Positions 29,702-39,136 are shown, numbered from the stretch's first letter. The stretch is DNA of 64,000 bases from Rhodobacteraceae bacterium KLH11 (GCA_000158135.1 DS999532.1:445600-509599), one strand, 5' to 3'. Program-made: numbers and translations. The notes: generated by a model from the sequence alone, not told the origin.

Positions 29702-31737
29702 TCTGCGGCCTCTGCCTGTCGGGTCACTACGGGGGACGAGCCAAGGACCGATCCCAGCTCATCCGTGATGCGGCGCGCCTGATCAACAGCGCGCTGCGCT
29801 TCGGCCCGCGCGTTCGTACCTTCGCCACCACGATGTTCCAGATGCCCGGCCAATAGCGCCAGATAGTGATCCAGAACGGTTTGCAGCCTTTCTGCCAGAT
29901 CGCTGCGGGCGGTGTCTACCAGATCATCGCCGATCATCTCGAATTCCTGCACGATCATGCGTTCGGCCCGGTTCAGAACGCTGCGGCGCGAGATCAAACG
30001 CGACAGCCATGTCACGCGAAGCTCGACCGTGATGCCACGGGTCAGCGCGCTGGTGTCCGGGCGGAACCAACGCACAGCGCTGGTATTCATCCGATTATCC
30101 ACCGGCTCCTGCCAGCCGGGCAGGGCACGCAGTGCAGCGTTGCTTTGCATGTCAATCGCATAAAGCTCGCTCAGCATGCGTTGGCGCACGACCTGCGTGG
30201 CGCCTTGTACCAACTCACGCATGCGTTCGCGCAGAGGGGTAAAATTCAGCTCGGTTTCACCATCCTTGGCCAACAAAGGAGATTGCCCGTCAGGCCCGCG
30301 AACGACGATCGAGACCGCCTCGGCCACCGTATCGTCCATCACCCCGCGCAGATTGGCCAGCACATCATCCATATCGTTGGTGATTGCTGCGGTTTTCTCG
30401 GCAACCATGGCCCGGAGTTCCGTGAGGGTTTGATTGTTTTCATCCAGATTGGTGGGGCTGGGCTGATCCTGCACCTCAATTGCGCGCAGATGGGCAGTGC
30501 TGCGTTCCAGCTCGCCCTGCGCAAAGCTGTTGAGGTGCTGCCACGCCATGTTCAGCTGTTCCTGACGGGCCCCTTCGGTCAGCGCCTTGGTGACATGACG
30601 TCGCAAATCCGGCAGCCCCGAGGCGATCATGGCCGCAAAGCGCAGCACGCCTTCGCGGCTGATCGGGCCGGGGCCTTGCTTGATCTCTTCGACGCCCGAA
30701 AGATATTGTTTCATCTGCTCCGGATGCGCGCGCAGCCAGGCCAGAATCTCATCATGATCGATACCGGTTTCATCCCCGGTCAGCGCATAATGTGCCCATT
30801 GCGCGCTGCCCATCAGCACGTCAATGTCCGAATTGCCAAGCGCCTGCTCCAGCCCATCCATCACATCAGCGCGAACCTTCGAGGCATCATTGGCACCGCC
30901 CCCCAATTCGTCGACACGATTGATGAACACCACGATCTGACCAAGTTCCAGGGCCTGCATCAGGCGGAACAGCTTCAGATCAGCTCGTGACAGGGCCTGA
31001 TGCGCGGACAGGACCACCACAAAGAAATCGGATTCCTTGAGATACTGGCGCGAGATTTCTTCGCGGATCAGCAACGGGTCATTGACGCCGGGCGTATCGG
31101 TTACGGTCACCGGATAGGGGAAATGGCCGATGTCGAAATAGACCTCGGCCTTGCGGGTGATATCGCTGTAAAGGCCCCGGTCAGAGCCCGGATCATGGGT
31201 ACCTTCATCCGTCGGATCGTCGCCGGCGCAGACATAGCGGGCCAGATCGTCAGAGGTCAGTTCATCCAGATCATGATGCTGGCCAAGCAGGTGTTTGTAG
31301 CTTTCGCCCAGGCGCAGCTTGGCGCGGGTTTTCATCGCCTCGACCTGCTCTTCGATCATTTCGCGCTTATAGCTGTCCTCCTCATCGGGGAACATGTTGC
31401 GCAGCTCTTCACCTTCGGCAATCAGCGCCTGCCATTGCGGGTTGTCGAAAAAATGGAACTCGGCCCCGGATGTGCGACCCGAAGGGTGGCCGAAATGCAT
31501 ATCGGTGATGACGGTGGTCCAGGGGTTTACATCCGAAGGTAAATATTCAGCCTGACCCGTGAACCCGTTGATCAGCCGGGACTTTCCGGCCTTGATCTGC
31601 CCGACAAAGGCTATCGATGGCTTGAGGTTGGTCAGATCGTCAACAATACGCGAGATGAAATGACGGGTTTCGTCATTGCTCAACCCGTTCAAATCTTCTG
31701 CTATACGAATAAGTTCGCGGCGATTCAGTTCACTCAT
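29698..31737 (-). CDS. Dynamin-like GTPase, large type (second pair)
   Basis: A 679-residue GTPase. P-loop GQIKAGKS is at residues 46-53, switch region YLPSDVNPWTTVIT follows, G3 is DTPGVND and G4 is NRVD. The C-terminal half is helical with a basic hydrophobic patch (WLSRLISRRSVLNRAE) that may form the membrane-binding paddle. SD AGGG precedes ATG 31737. It shares the SDVNPWT segment and the VC-GD-rich insertion before G3 with the GTPase at 34770, so it is the duplicate of that gene. It is translationally coupled to the 429-residue GTPase. Confidence 0.9.
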   Translation of the reverse strand: MSELNRRELIRIAEDLNGLSNDETRHFISRIVDDLTNLKPSIAFVGQIKAGKSRLINGFTGQAEYLPSDVNPWTTVITDMHFGHPSGRTSGAEFHFFDNPQWQALIAEGEELRNMFPDEEDSYKREMIEEQVEAMKTRAKLRLGESYKHLLGQHHDLDELTSDDLARYVCAGDDPTDEGTHDPGSDRGLYSDITRKAEVYFDIGHFPYPVTVTDTPGVNDPLLIREEISRQYLKESDFFVVVLSAHQALSRADLKLFRLMQALELGQIVVFINRVDELGGGANDASKVRADVMDGLEQALGNSDIDVLMGSAQWAHYALTGDETGIDHDEILAWLRAHPEQMKQYLSGVEEIKQGPGPISREGVLRFAAMIASGLPDLRRHVTKALTEGARQEQLNMAWQHLNSFAQGELERSTAHLRAIEVQDQPSPTNLDENNQTLTELRAMVAEKTAAITNDMDDVLANLRGVMDDTVAEAVSIVVRGPDGQSPLLAKDGETELNFTPLRERMRELVQGATQVVRQRMLSELYAIDMQSNAALRALPGWQEPVDNRMNTSAVRWFRPDTSALTRGITVELRVTWLSRLISRRSVLNRAERMIVQEFEMIGDDLVDTARSDLAERLQTVLDHYLALLAGHLEHRGGEGTNARAEAQRAVDQARRITDELGSVLGSSPVVTRQAEAAE

Positions 31738-31807
31738 TAGATTTACCCTGGTAACTCGTATTTTAGGTTTAACTTAGCAAAATGGACACTATTGGGCAGG
31801 ATCGCGG

Positions 31808-32653
31808 TCATTCAACGGCGGTTTTCAAGGACTTCCACAGGTTAACAACAGCACCCAACTTGCGGGCATCATGCACTGCGGCGGCGGTTTCCCGGCCATC
31901 GCGCAGGATGGCAAGCCCGGCCCCCTGACCCCCGGACGGGCGCATGACGATCAATTGTGGCTCTGACAATGCACCAGATCCATCAGCCTGCCAACCGGCC
32001 AGATCCTTGGCGAAACGGTTCAGCAGGTCTGCATCGGGCTGCGCAGGCTGACCCGGTGCACATATCCCGTCAAGTTGGATATCGTCTTCCGCAGCCCCCA
32101 TCAGAATGCGACCCAAGGCAAAACGGTCGGTGTCGTCATAGAACGTGCCGGCAATGCTGGCGTGGGGGGCCGGATGCGCCTCGGGCGGGTGGTTCTCGAC
32201 GATGGATATCCGCGGTTCCTCGGGCAGTTCGATCCGGTCGCAAGCGGCTTGAACCTCTGAGAAGGTAATCCCCACATCATCAGCTTCCAGCGCCATGTCG
32301 GGGCGGCGTGAAACCAGCTCTAGCGGGCTGGGCGCGGTGGCGATATCCGACACCAGCTGAGCCAGACGCTCGGTCAGATTTTCGCGGGCATCGGTTTCGA
32401 AATCCGGCACCGGGCCTGTGACACATCGAAAGACATCGGTGATCCGCGAGCTGTTGACCTCGATCGCAAGCACAGCCCCGTCAGAGGCGGTGAATTCCAG
32501 CCGCCGGGGCAGGATCGTACCCCGGATCACGCCCAGAACCTCGTCACGACGTGCCTGCGCCGTGTCGCCCGGCAGATAGAATGCCGGAGACAAGCGTGCG
32601 ACCGACGTTCGCCCGATCCCTTCGAGCATATCCAGAATTTCGCCATCCATCAT
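31808..32653 (-). CDS. Unknown conserved-looking protein of the GTPase block
   Basis: I do not recognise this 281-residue soluble protein. It has no signal peptide or membrane segment and is acidic, with strand-like segments around residues 45-80 (LEFTASDGAVLAIEVNSS) and a histidine/proline-rich centre (HPPEAHPAPH near 160). The N-terminus is read from ATG 32653. It lies 24 bases after the roadblock-like gene and 70 bases before the second GTPase pair, so it belongs to the same transcription unit. An adaptor role between GTPases is possible but unsupported by motifs. Confidence 0.7.
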   Translation of the reverse strand: MMDGEILDMLEGIGRTSVARLSPAFYLPGDTAQARRDEVLGVIRGTILPRRLEFTASDGAVLAIEVNSSRITDVFRCVTGPVPDFETDARENLTERLAQLVSDIATAPSPLELVSRRPDMALEADDVGITFSEVQAACDRIELPEEPRISIVENHPPEAHPAPHASIAGTFYDDTDRFALGRILMGAAEDDIQLDGICAPGQPAQPDADLLNRFAKDLAGWQADGSGALSEPQLIVMRPSGGQGAGLAILRDGRETAAAVHDARKLGAVVNLWKSLKTAVE

Positions 32654-32677
32654 GCCGTGACCCCCCTATGGTCCCGT

Positions 32678-33079
32678 CTATACCGCCGCGGCCACCGGCC
32701 TGAGGCTGAGATGTGATTTCGTAAGCGCCAGGCCTATATTGGCGCTGTCGCGGCAGATATAGCAGACCACATGATCAGGATATTCAGGTGTCCTGAGAAA
32801 GATATGCAAACGGTCACTGGCAAACACCGCGATTTCCCCAAACCCCGGATGTTCCACCTCATCTATCCCTGCGCTGCGCAGCAGGTCTTCAAAGCCCTTC
32901 GTGCCGCGCCCCTGAAACAGGTTCGCGACAGCCAGCGCCAGATTTTCCAAGGCTTCCGCGTTTTCACGATCAGAGGCCTCAATGCCCAGTAACATCCCGG
33001 TTTCCATATCAACATACCCGGCTGCAATGCAGTCGGGTATGGTCTCGATGGCCGAGGCTAATGCGGCGTCAATCGACAT
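32678..33079 (-). CDS. Roadblock/LC7-like small protein
   Basis: A 133-residue cytoplasmic protein whose predicted order (helix, two strands with a GYVDMETGMLLG hairpin, long helix ENLALAVANLF, three strands, final NIGLALTKSHL segment) fits the roadblock/longin fold. In bacteria such proteins (MglB type) bind and regulate small GTPases. It sits between the two GTPase pairs, which makes a GTPase-regulating role attractive. The family assignment rests on fold pattern rather than on a diagnostic motif, so it is tentative. Gaps to the neighbours are 26 and 24 bases. Confidence 0.7.
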   Translation of the reverse strand: MSIDAALASAIETIPDCIAAGYVDMETGMLLGIEASDRENAEALENLALAVANLFQGRGTKGFEDLLRSAGIDEVEHPGFGEIAVFASDRLHIFLRTPEYPDHVVCYICRDSANIGLALTKSHLSLRPVAAAV

Positions 33080-33105
33080 TTATTCGCCTGCCTTGCTGAG
33101 TTGGA

Positions 33106-34761
33106 TCAAACCGCATGCCACTCTGCCCGGCTGTTTTTGCTGGCCTCACGCACCGCCTGCAACGTGTCTTTGGTGGGGTGCGTGTTGTGCTCTTTCGCGA
33201 TCTCGTCGAATTCGGACAAGAACGCCGCAAACGCGCTTTTCAACCCGTTTGCATCATCAGGCAGGGTTTCACGCGCCACGATCTCGCTCCACATGGCTGA
33301 GGCGCTGAGCGGGGCGCCTTCGGTCAGGTGCGCGGGGCTATCCGCCACGTCTTCGGACGCGTCGCTTTGATCTTCGTCTACAACCGAAATGCCCTTCATT
33401 TCGACCACGCGGCCCGGGGTCAGAGAGTTCGATTCAGGCTCGGGTTCGTATTCGTCCTCGGCGCTTTCGGATTGTTCCGCCAACAGGGCCGTGATGGAAG
33501 AGACCGATTGTTCGATGTCTGTATTTTCGGGAACATCGTCCGCAGGGCTTACGGCAATTGTGACGGCTTCCTCGGCTTCCTCTTCTTCTTTTTCAGAACC
33601 CAGAACAATCAGTTCTGCTTCGTCCTGATCTTCTTCCTCATCACCCATGAAAGCGAACTCATCCACCTCGGTGGCCGGGTTTGCCAACATGCCCAGATCA
33701 AGCGGCTCGTTGGGCTGGTCAGAGAACAGGGCGCGCAGATCCTCGTCAGCCGGTTCGGCCTCAGTCGTCATTTCGACGCGCATCCGCTCTGCCTCGTCCG
33801 CACCGATACGGGCACGTTCAGCATCGTCTGTGCGACGCTCAACGCGGGCAGGGCGCACGGGAAAGCTGGTGATGACATCGCTCTCGGCATCAGCGCTCTG
33901 GTCAGCCGTCGTTTCAACCAGCTTGAGCGGGGTTTCCTCGGGCCGCTTTTCCGGACGCAAGGGTTGTACTCTGGCCTCATCAGGCAGAGCTTTGTCGATC
34001 TGGTACCGGGCCAATTGGTTCGCACGGTCATCCATGATCTGCTCAGTTATCTGAAGGAAACTGTCGACCATTTTGCCGCCGCCGCTCCGGGCCCAAAGCT
34101 CGGCATCGCCGGTTTTGTCGCGCGCCATGATGGCGTCGCGGGCAGAAAACAGAATGGTGCGATTGAACAGATGCCCGGCTTCACGGTTGACGCGGCGCAA
34201 AACCTTTTGCCGATCTTTCTGGCCCAGAGCATCTGCCCGCGTAATCAGCAAAAGAGACTTGTGTTGCAAACGTTCGGGCAAAGACACCCATGTTGCCCGC
34301 TCGGTCTCGCGCCAGGCCTGAGTTGAATGCGTACACCACAAGACGCCATTTGCCTGACCGACCGCACGCTGCCAGACATCGGTGGAAATCTTCGGGTCCG
34401 AAATACCGGGCGTGTCGATCAGATCAACGGCTTCCAGAATATCGGCCTCAAGAAAGATGCGGACGAACTGCGCATCATTCACGCCAACCTGTTCAAGCTG
34501 ATCCAGCTCGATATTCCGCATGCTGCCGTCGTGGGATTTCACATACGCAGGTCGATTGCCCCAGCTGAACCAGATCGGCGGCAGCTGAGTGGCTGTAACC
34601 TGCGTCGGCAACGCCTGCTTGCGCAGCAGGAAGTTCATCAACGTCGATTTGCCTGCACTGAATTCTCCCATAAGCGCAAATACAGGCTTGCGGCGCGACC
34701 ACTGCTCGATGCGGTTCCAGCTCTTGGGAGAGACGAAGCGGGTTTCAGATGTATTTACCAT
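33106..34761 (-). CDS. Dynamin-like GTPase, small type (first pair), with acidic C-terminal extension
   Basis: A 551-residue GTPase. P-loop GEFSAGKS is at residues 32-39, G3 is DTPGISD and the G4 equivalent is TRAD. The post-G3 segment THSTQAWRETERATW matches the 429-residue paralogue. Unlike that protein it has a long, strongly acidic and probably disordered region (about residues 270-470: EEDQDEAELI, EEEEAEEAV) before a short helical C-terminus. Threonines and serines in this region are possible targets of the block's kinase. It follows the large GTPase gene after eight bases. Confidence 0.85.
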   Translation of the reverse strand: MVNTSETRFVSPKSWNRIEQWSRRKPVFALMGEFSAGKSTLMNFLLRKQALPTQVTATQLPPIWFSWGNRPAYVKSHDGSMRNIELDQLEQVGVNDAQFVRIFLEADILEAVDLIDTPGISDPKISTDVWQRAVGQANGVLWCTHSTQAWRETERATWVSLPERLQHKSLLLITRADALGQKDRQKVLRRVNREAGHLFNRTILFSARDAIMARDKTGDAELWARSGGGKMVDSFLQITEQIMDDRANQLARYQIDKALPDEARVQPLRPEKRPEETPLKLVETTADQSADAESDVITSFPVRPARVERRTDDAERARIGADEAERMRVEMTTEAEPADEDLRALFSDQPNEPLDLGMLANPATEVDEFAFMGDEEEDQDEAELIVLGSEKEEEEAEEAVTIAVSPADDVPENTDIEQSVSSITALLAEQSESAEDEYEPEPESNSLTPGRVVEMKGISVVDEDQSDASEDVADSPAHLTEGAPLSASAMWSEIVARETLPDDANGLKSAFAAFLSEFDEIAKEHNTHPTKDTLQAVREASKNSRAEWHAV

Positions 34762-34769
34762 AACTCTTC

Positions 34770-36770
34770 TTATGCTGCTTCGTTGTTGAGATCTTTGAGG
34801 ATGTCGCCCAATATGTCATCACGCGACTTTTTCGGCTGTGCACCGGATATTTGCGCCGTGGCTCGTTCTGGCGATTGTGAGATGCCAAGCAGCGTATCTT
34901 TCTGCTCTTTCATGAAATCAGCAAGCGTGGCGCGGACATTTTCCAGAACGGCTGCGATCTGGTTCTCCTCGATATCTTTAGTGATCGAGTTCGCCTCGGA
35001 TGCAATCAGACGTGTGTAGTCTGCGGCATAAGCCTCGAACCCTTTGCGGCGCTGCCACCATCGACGCCACCAGGTGCTTTGCAGATCAAGCGCGATTGTG
35101 CGCCCGATACCCAGCGGAGGTGGCACACGTGGTACAATCGGTGCTTCGATGTTGAACTCGCCCAAATGATTGCCCAGCAGCTTCTGATAAAGGGCTTCGA
35201 CATCAGCCGCAGCGGCCCCGTAAAGCGCACCAACCTCTTTGCGCATCGAGCGTGCAAAACTGAAATACGCAGCTTTCTGCAGTGTCCGCAGCCCAGCCGG
35301 GTCGTATTGCCAGGTCCCCTGCTCTCCGTTCTGTTCCAGATGAGAGATCAGTGAATCCGTGGCCCGTTTGACAAAGTTTGTTTCGGCTGACGCCAGCCGT
35401 TCCAGAACCTTGTCGCGCAGCTTTGCGGTCAGCTCGGACGTTCTCTTTTCATATTCCGATGACACTGTTGCTATTGCATCTTCAGGCGACGCGCCATCGA
35501 GATCGCGAACGATGCCATCGCTGTTCGACAATGTCTTGGCGACGGCAGTTGCTCTGATCTGGCTGGCAATGTTGCGCGCCCGGTGGCGCACGCGATCCAG
35601 CAGCCGGGTTCCCGTTCCTTCGGCAATCCGTTCGTTCATGGCCAGCAACAAATCAGGCAGACCTGACAACGCCCAGATCTTGTCCAGCGATGCCGCCTGA
35701 TCGCCAAATCCGGCGGCCAGATAGAACGTGTTCAGCGTCTCGCGCGATTCCTCTGTCAGAATATCCGGGTTTCCGGTCAGCGCGGCCTCGGCCCACAAGG
35801 CGCTACCAAAGACGATGCTGGTGTTGGTATCGATATTATTCTGCTTCAGCGTATCCTGAATGCGATCCCGAATTTCGGGCACCTGACTGATCGGGTCCGA
35901 CAATTCGTCAATGCGGTTTACGAACAGGATAATCTGGCGATTTTCAAACTGGGCGATGATCCGCATCAGGGCCATATCCATCGTCGTCAGCGCCTGACTG
36001 GCCGCAAGAACGACAACACAGACCTCTGATCCACGCAGGCTGCGCAAGGTTATCTGTTCGCGCACCATGAAAGTATCGTTCACACCGGGCGTATCGCAAA
36101 GTTTGAGCGCGATCGGATATTGCGGGATATCCATAAAAAGCTCGGCTGATTTTGTTACATCGGCGAAGCGACCCGTCTTGGGGTCGATATCCGGATCATC
36201 TTCATCCCCAAGGCAGACATATCGCTGAACCAGTTCGTCATCGAAATAGTCATACTGATGGCTCTGCCCGAGGATCAGATCGAAATGCTTGCCCAGCCGC
36301 TCTTCGGATTTGGCCTTCATATCTTCAATCTGACGACGGATGTCATCCATCTCGTCATCGGCTCCGGCGCGATTTGCCAGCTCACCCAGCCGACCGCCGC
36401 CCACCATCAGATTGTCCCATTCTTCCTGCTCGAAAAAGGTGAACTTTGACTTGGTATCACCTTCGGTCCGGGTGTTGATGTTGAGTGTGGTGACCACCGA
36501 AGTCCACGGGTTCACATCCGAGGGCAACAGGTTGGGCCGCCCGGCCAGAATATTCACAATCGAAGATTTCCCGGCCTTCACCTGCCCCACCATGGTGACG
36601 CTGGCCGAAAAGTTTTCCATTTTCGTCTTCAGTGCAGCCAGCCGCGCGGACGAACGCGCATCCGCCACCTCTGTCAGTTGGTCGATCTGCGTCGTCAGCG
36701 AGGTCATTGCCTCTGTCATCTCGGACAGAGCCTCGTTTCCTACAGACAGAAGGTGGTCGTTGCGCGCCAT
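34770..36770 (-). CDS. Dynamin-like GTPase, large type (first pair)
   Basis: A 666-residue GTPase. P-loop GQVKAGKS is at residues 62-69, with LLPSDVNPWTSVVT as switch, DTPGVND as G3 and NRID as G4. The C-terminal half is helical, with a Trp/Arg-rich patch (STWWRRWWQRRKGFEAYA) that looks like a membrane-insertion paddle at the tip of the stalk. This is the clearest dynamin-like feature in the block. Stop and start spacings to the flanking genes are two and eight bases, which implies one operon with the small unknown gene upstream and the 551-residue GTPase downstream. Confidence 0.9.
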   Translation of the reverse strand: MARNDHLLSVGNEALSEMTEAMTSLTTQIDQLTEVADARSSARLAALKTKMENFSASVTMVGQVKAGKSSIVNILAGRPNLLPSDVNPWTSVVTTLNINTRTEGDTKSKFTFFEQEEWDNLMVGGGRLGELANRAGADDEMDDIRRQIEDMKAKSEERLGKHFDLILGQSHQYDYFDDELVQRYVCLGDEDDPDIDPKTGRFADVTKSAELFMDIPQYPIALKLCDTPGVNDTFMVREQITLRSLRGSEVCVVVLAASQALTTMDMALMRIIAQFENRQIILFVNRIDELSDPISQVPEIRDRIQDTLKQNNIDTNTSIVFGSALWAEAALTGNPDILTEESRETLNTFYLAAGFGDQAASLDKIWALSGLPDLLLAMNERIAEGTGTRLLDRVRHRARNIASQIRATAVAKTLSNSDGIVRDLDGASPEDAIATVSSEYEKRTSELTAKLRDKVLERLASAETNFVKRATDSLISHLEQNGEQGTWQYDPAGLRTLQKAAYFSFARSMRKEVGALYGAAAADVEALYQKLLGNHLGEFNIEAPIVPRVPPPLGIGRTIALDLQSTWWRRWWQRRKGFEAYAADYTRLIASEANSITKDIEENQIAAVLENVRATLADFMKEQKDTLLGISQSPERATAQISGAQPKKSRDDILGDILKDLNNEAA

Positions 36771-36772
36771 AG

Positions 36773-37186
36773 TCAGCCTCCGGTACCCGTTGCGGCGATG
36801 TGGTCCCCTGCCCCGTCAGGCAGGCTCGCAAGCGTGTCAATGCGTGCGATAAGATCCAGTGCGTTCCCAAGGATCACAGCCTCGGTTCGCGGTGAAATTG
36901 ATTCATAGGCAAGGGAATCAGCCAAAACCTCAATCGAGCTGAATCCTTCCCCATTTTCCAGACTGGCCACGCGGCGCCCGGTCGGAAAGTCTTGCGATTT
37001 ATGTGCAGGCAACGGCATGCGGGCATTAGCCAGCAGGTAACGGTTACCCGAATGAGTTCTGAGAGCGACACCGAAACCCGTGCCAGGATGCTGGCGGTTC
37101 AGGGTTTTCAGCTCGCCGATAAAGCTTTCGCGGGCAAGGCTTACGACGTCTTGCTCGGAAGCGACAGTTTTGATCTGGTTGGTCAC
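36773..37186 (-). CDS. Unknown small protein, first gene of the GTPase block
   Basis: I do not recognise this protein. GTG 37186 (AAGG nine bases upstream) gives 137 residues; an in-frame ATG at 37267 would add 27 residues of atypical composition. Sequence features are LARESFIGELKTLNRQHPGTGFGVALRTHSG-like strands (key: HPGTGFGVAL, HSGNRYLLANA) and a helical C-terminus. There is no signal peptide or membrane helix. It ends two bases before the large GTPase start, so it is the leading gene of that operon. Confidence 0.6.
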   Translation of the reverse strand: MTNQIKTVASEQDVVSLARESFIGELKTLNRQHPGTGFGVALRTHSGNRYLLANARMPLPAHKSQDFPTGRRVASLENGEGFSSIEVLADSLAYESISPRTEAVILGNALDLIARIDTLASLPDGAGDHIAATGTGG

Positions 37187-37945
37187 GACAGAGACCCTTG
37201 TGTTGGAGTTGAGCAGAAACTCGCACAATGCCGGATGGCAAAAAGACTCATTAACTCCTGCGCCCATCAATTACGATTTCCGCGGTGTTATTTTGACGCG
37301 AATAAGATATTTTGGCGTTTGAAATGTGGCGTAATTATGGACACGCCCCACGAAAACGCCTCAACCTATAGGGGTGATCTAAAGAAGTTTAGATGGACTG
37401 CTTCTTTCAGCGCAGCGCGGTATTTGAGTTGGAATTGTATGTTCTGGAAGTACTAATCGCTTGATCTATGCGTAATAAGATGTTGAATTACCAAATATAA
37501 TTATTCACACAGAGGAAAACTTGCGACGCTAGAAGCTGGAACGTGACTTGTTCTGGTATAGGCGCTGATCGCGACGCATCTCGCTGCTGATGTACATGAT
37601 TTTTCGCGGTCACAACGTAAGCGGGTTTAAATTTTCTGAGTGTTTCAAGATCAAATGTCGTCAAAATGGAAACAAACGGGACAGGCAAGCTGGCCTCAGA
37701 AAAGGTATGTAAATGATATTGGGTCGCACTGATATATGACTTGTATTCCCTATTCCATAGACCCACTCCCGTCGGAGTTCTGATCTCCCAATACGTGCGA
37801 ACAAGCGCAACGCGAGAAGCACCCAACCACATAACCGTTTCGATAATGGCGACAATAATTCTTGATCGAAGGCTAATTTTACCCCTCGCGCTCACCTGAA
37901 AGCTTTGCTATTGAGCCCGTCGTTGCGATGCGATGGCGTCGAGAT
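37187..37945. other. AT-rich region between the GTPase block and tRNA-Leu
   Basis: A 759-base low-GC stretch. It must contain the promoter of the minus-strand GTPase block. A 135-codon open frame on the minus strand (37488-37895, GTG start, hydrophobic N-terminus RIIVAIIETVMWLGA) has no good ribosome-binding site and no recognisable family; I do not call it a gene. Confidence 0.4.
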
Positions 37946-38030
37946 GCGGGTGTGGCGAAATTGGTAGACGCACCAGATTTAGGTTCTGGCGCCGCAAGGC
38001 GTGGGGGTTCAAGTCCCTCCACCCGCACCA
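37946..38030 (+). tRNA. tRNA-Leu (anticodon UAG)
   Basis: An 85-nt class II tRNA. Acceptor GCGGGTG pairs with CACCCGC; the discriminator A and CCA are encoded. The anticodon arm reads CCAGA-TTTAGGT-TCTGG with anticodon TAG. A long variable arm (GCGCCGCAAGGCGT) and the T-loop GTTCAAGTCCC are as expected for leucine. Mobile-element debris starts at its 3' end. Confidence 0.97.
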
Positions 38031-38807
38031 AAACAGACTTTAGGGTCTGTAATCCCCCCTAACATTTTGAATGGTAACGCTATTTCCGGGGTTCTAGCTC
38101 CCTGATTTCGGCAGTATTTGATGCGGGTCTTAAAGGCCAGTTTCAGGATCAATCTGCGCATATGGACCTGCATACCTCCGGGTGTTTCCCAGAGTTTCCA
38201 AGGGTTTGTGAGGAAGGTGATTGCAGGTTCTAGTTTTTCCTTGAAGGTGCCTTTGGGCTCAGCCTGGTTGGCGAGTTTTTCGGTCAAACGCGCCTTGTCA
38301 TGCTCGTGCTGTTCGATTTTTTCCTCGTATTTCCGGATCACGGTCGTGTTGTTGGAGGCCATGATCAGGTCGAGAAGCTTCTCGATCTCTTTGTCCACGC
38401 TGGCGAGCTGGCGTTTGGGCGGCAAAGATGGTCTCCATGAACTCGCCTTCCGGGGAATCGTCAAAGCGATAGTTCAGACATTCCAGAGTGGCGTTGCGGG
38501 CACGGAAAGCCTCGCGCAAACGGAAGTGGAAGTCACGGTCGCGGGCAAAGCGTTTCAGGTCGTCGAAGACAACGATGAAGGTCTCATCCGGCTGCGCGTC
38601 CATGAAGGACAACAGAGCAACGAGACCGGGGCGCTTCATAAAGTCGCCGCCTCCCGTCATCGTATCGGGAAAGACTGCGACGACCTCATACCCTTTGGCG
38701 TCAGCGTATTGGCGGCATCTGGTTTCCTGAGACTCCAGGCCGTGGCCTTCCGTTTCCTGCCCTTTGGACGAGACGCGGCAATAAATCAGTGCTTTAGGTT
38801 TGCTCAT
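38009..38807 (-). pseudogene. Broken large serine recombinase with its 3' end inside tRNA-Leu
   Basis: The N-terminal resolvase domain is intact from ATG 38807: IYCRVSSKGQ with the nucleophile serine, then DDLKRFARD. At about 38425-38435 the frame changes. The remaining C-terminal part (38009 to about 38440) is the coiled-coil of a large serine recombinase (KRQLASVDKEIEKLLDL, LTEKLANQ). The zinc-ribbon recombinase domain between them is missing, so there is an internal out-of-frame deletion. The C-terminal frame terminates at 38009-38011, within the T arm of tRNA-Leu. This is the relic of an integrase that probably used the tRNA 3' end as attachment site. Confidence 0.8.
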
Positions 38808-39136
38808 GTGTCCTCCTTGTCGTTCAAATGGTCGTCCAATTCAGCCCTTGCGGCGAGGACGTTCTCGACAAACTCCTGTTCTGGTGTCGCCGCGCGCGCG
38901 ACGGAGGCGCACTCGAACCGGGCATTGTGGTCTTTGAGCTCTTCGCGAAACGCCACGGCAGTGCGCGGATCACGTCCAATACGGCCATGGTCATCGACAA
39001 TCACGATGAACCGCGCATCGGGGTCCGAGCTTATGTGAGTCAGAAGCGCCAAGATCTCAGGACGGTCTGCCATGTCGCCTCCGGCCTCGGTTTCCGAGAA
39101 GACCTTTGCGACCTTGTAGCCTTTCGCGTCTGCATA
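38804..39136 (-). pseudogene. 5'-truncated second serine recombinase fragment
   Basis: The frame runs from YADAKGYKVAKVFSETEAGGD at about 39136 through RPEILALLTHI and DDHGRIGRDPRTAV to a TGA that overlaps the next recombinase start (ATGA). This is a resolvase catalytic domain lacking its first 30 or so residues, including the nucleophile region; an in-frame stop lies just upstream. A GGAGG serving the downstream recombinase is inside it. The pair suggests a two-recombinase element now decayed. Confidence 0.75.

Noticed and set aside
37488..37895. 135-codon frame upstream of tRNA-Leu
   Set aside because: GTG start without a ribosome-binding site, no recognisable family, and AT-rich non-coding-like context.
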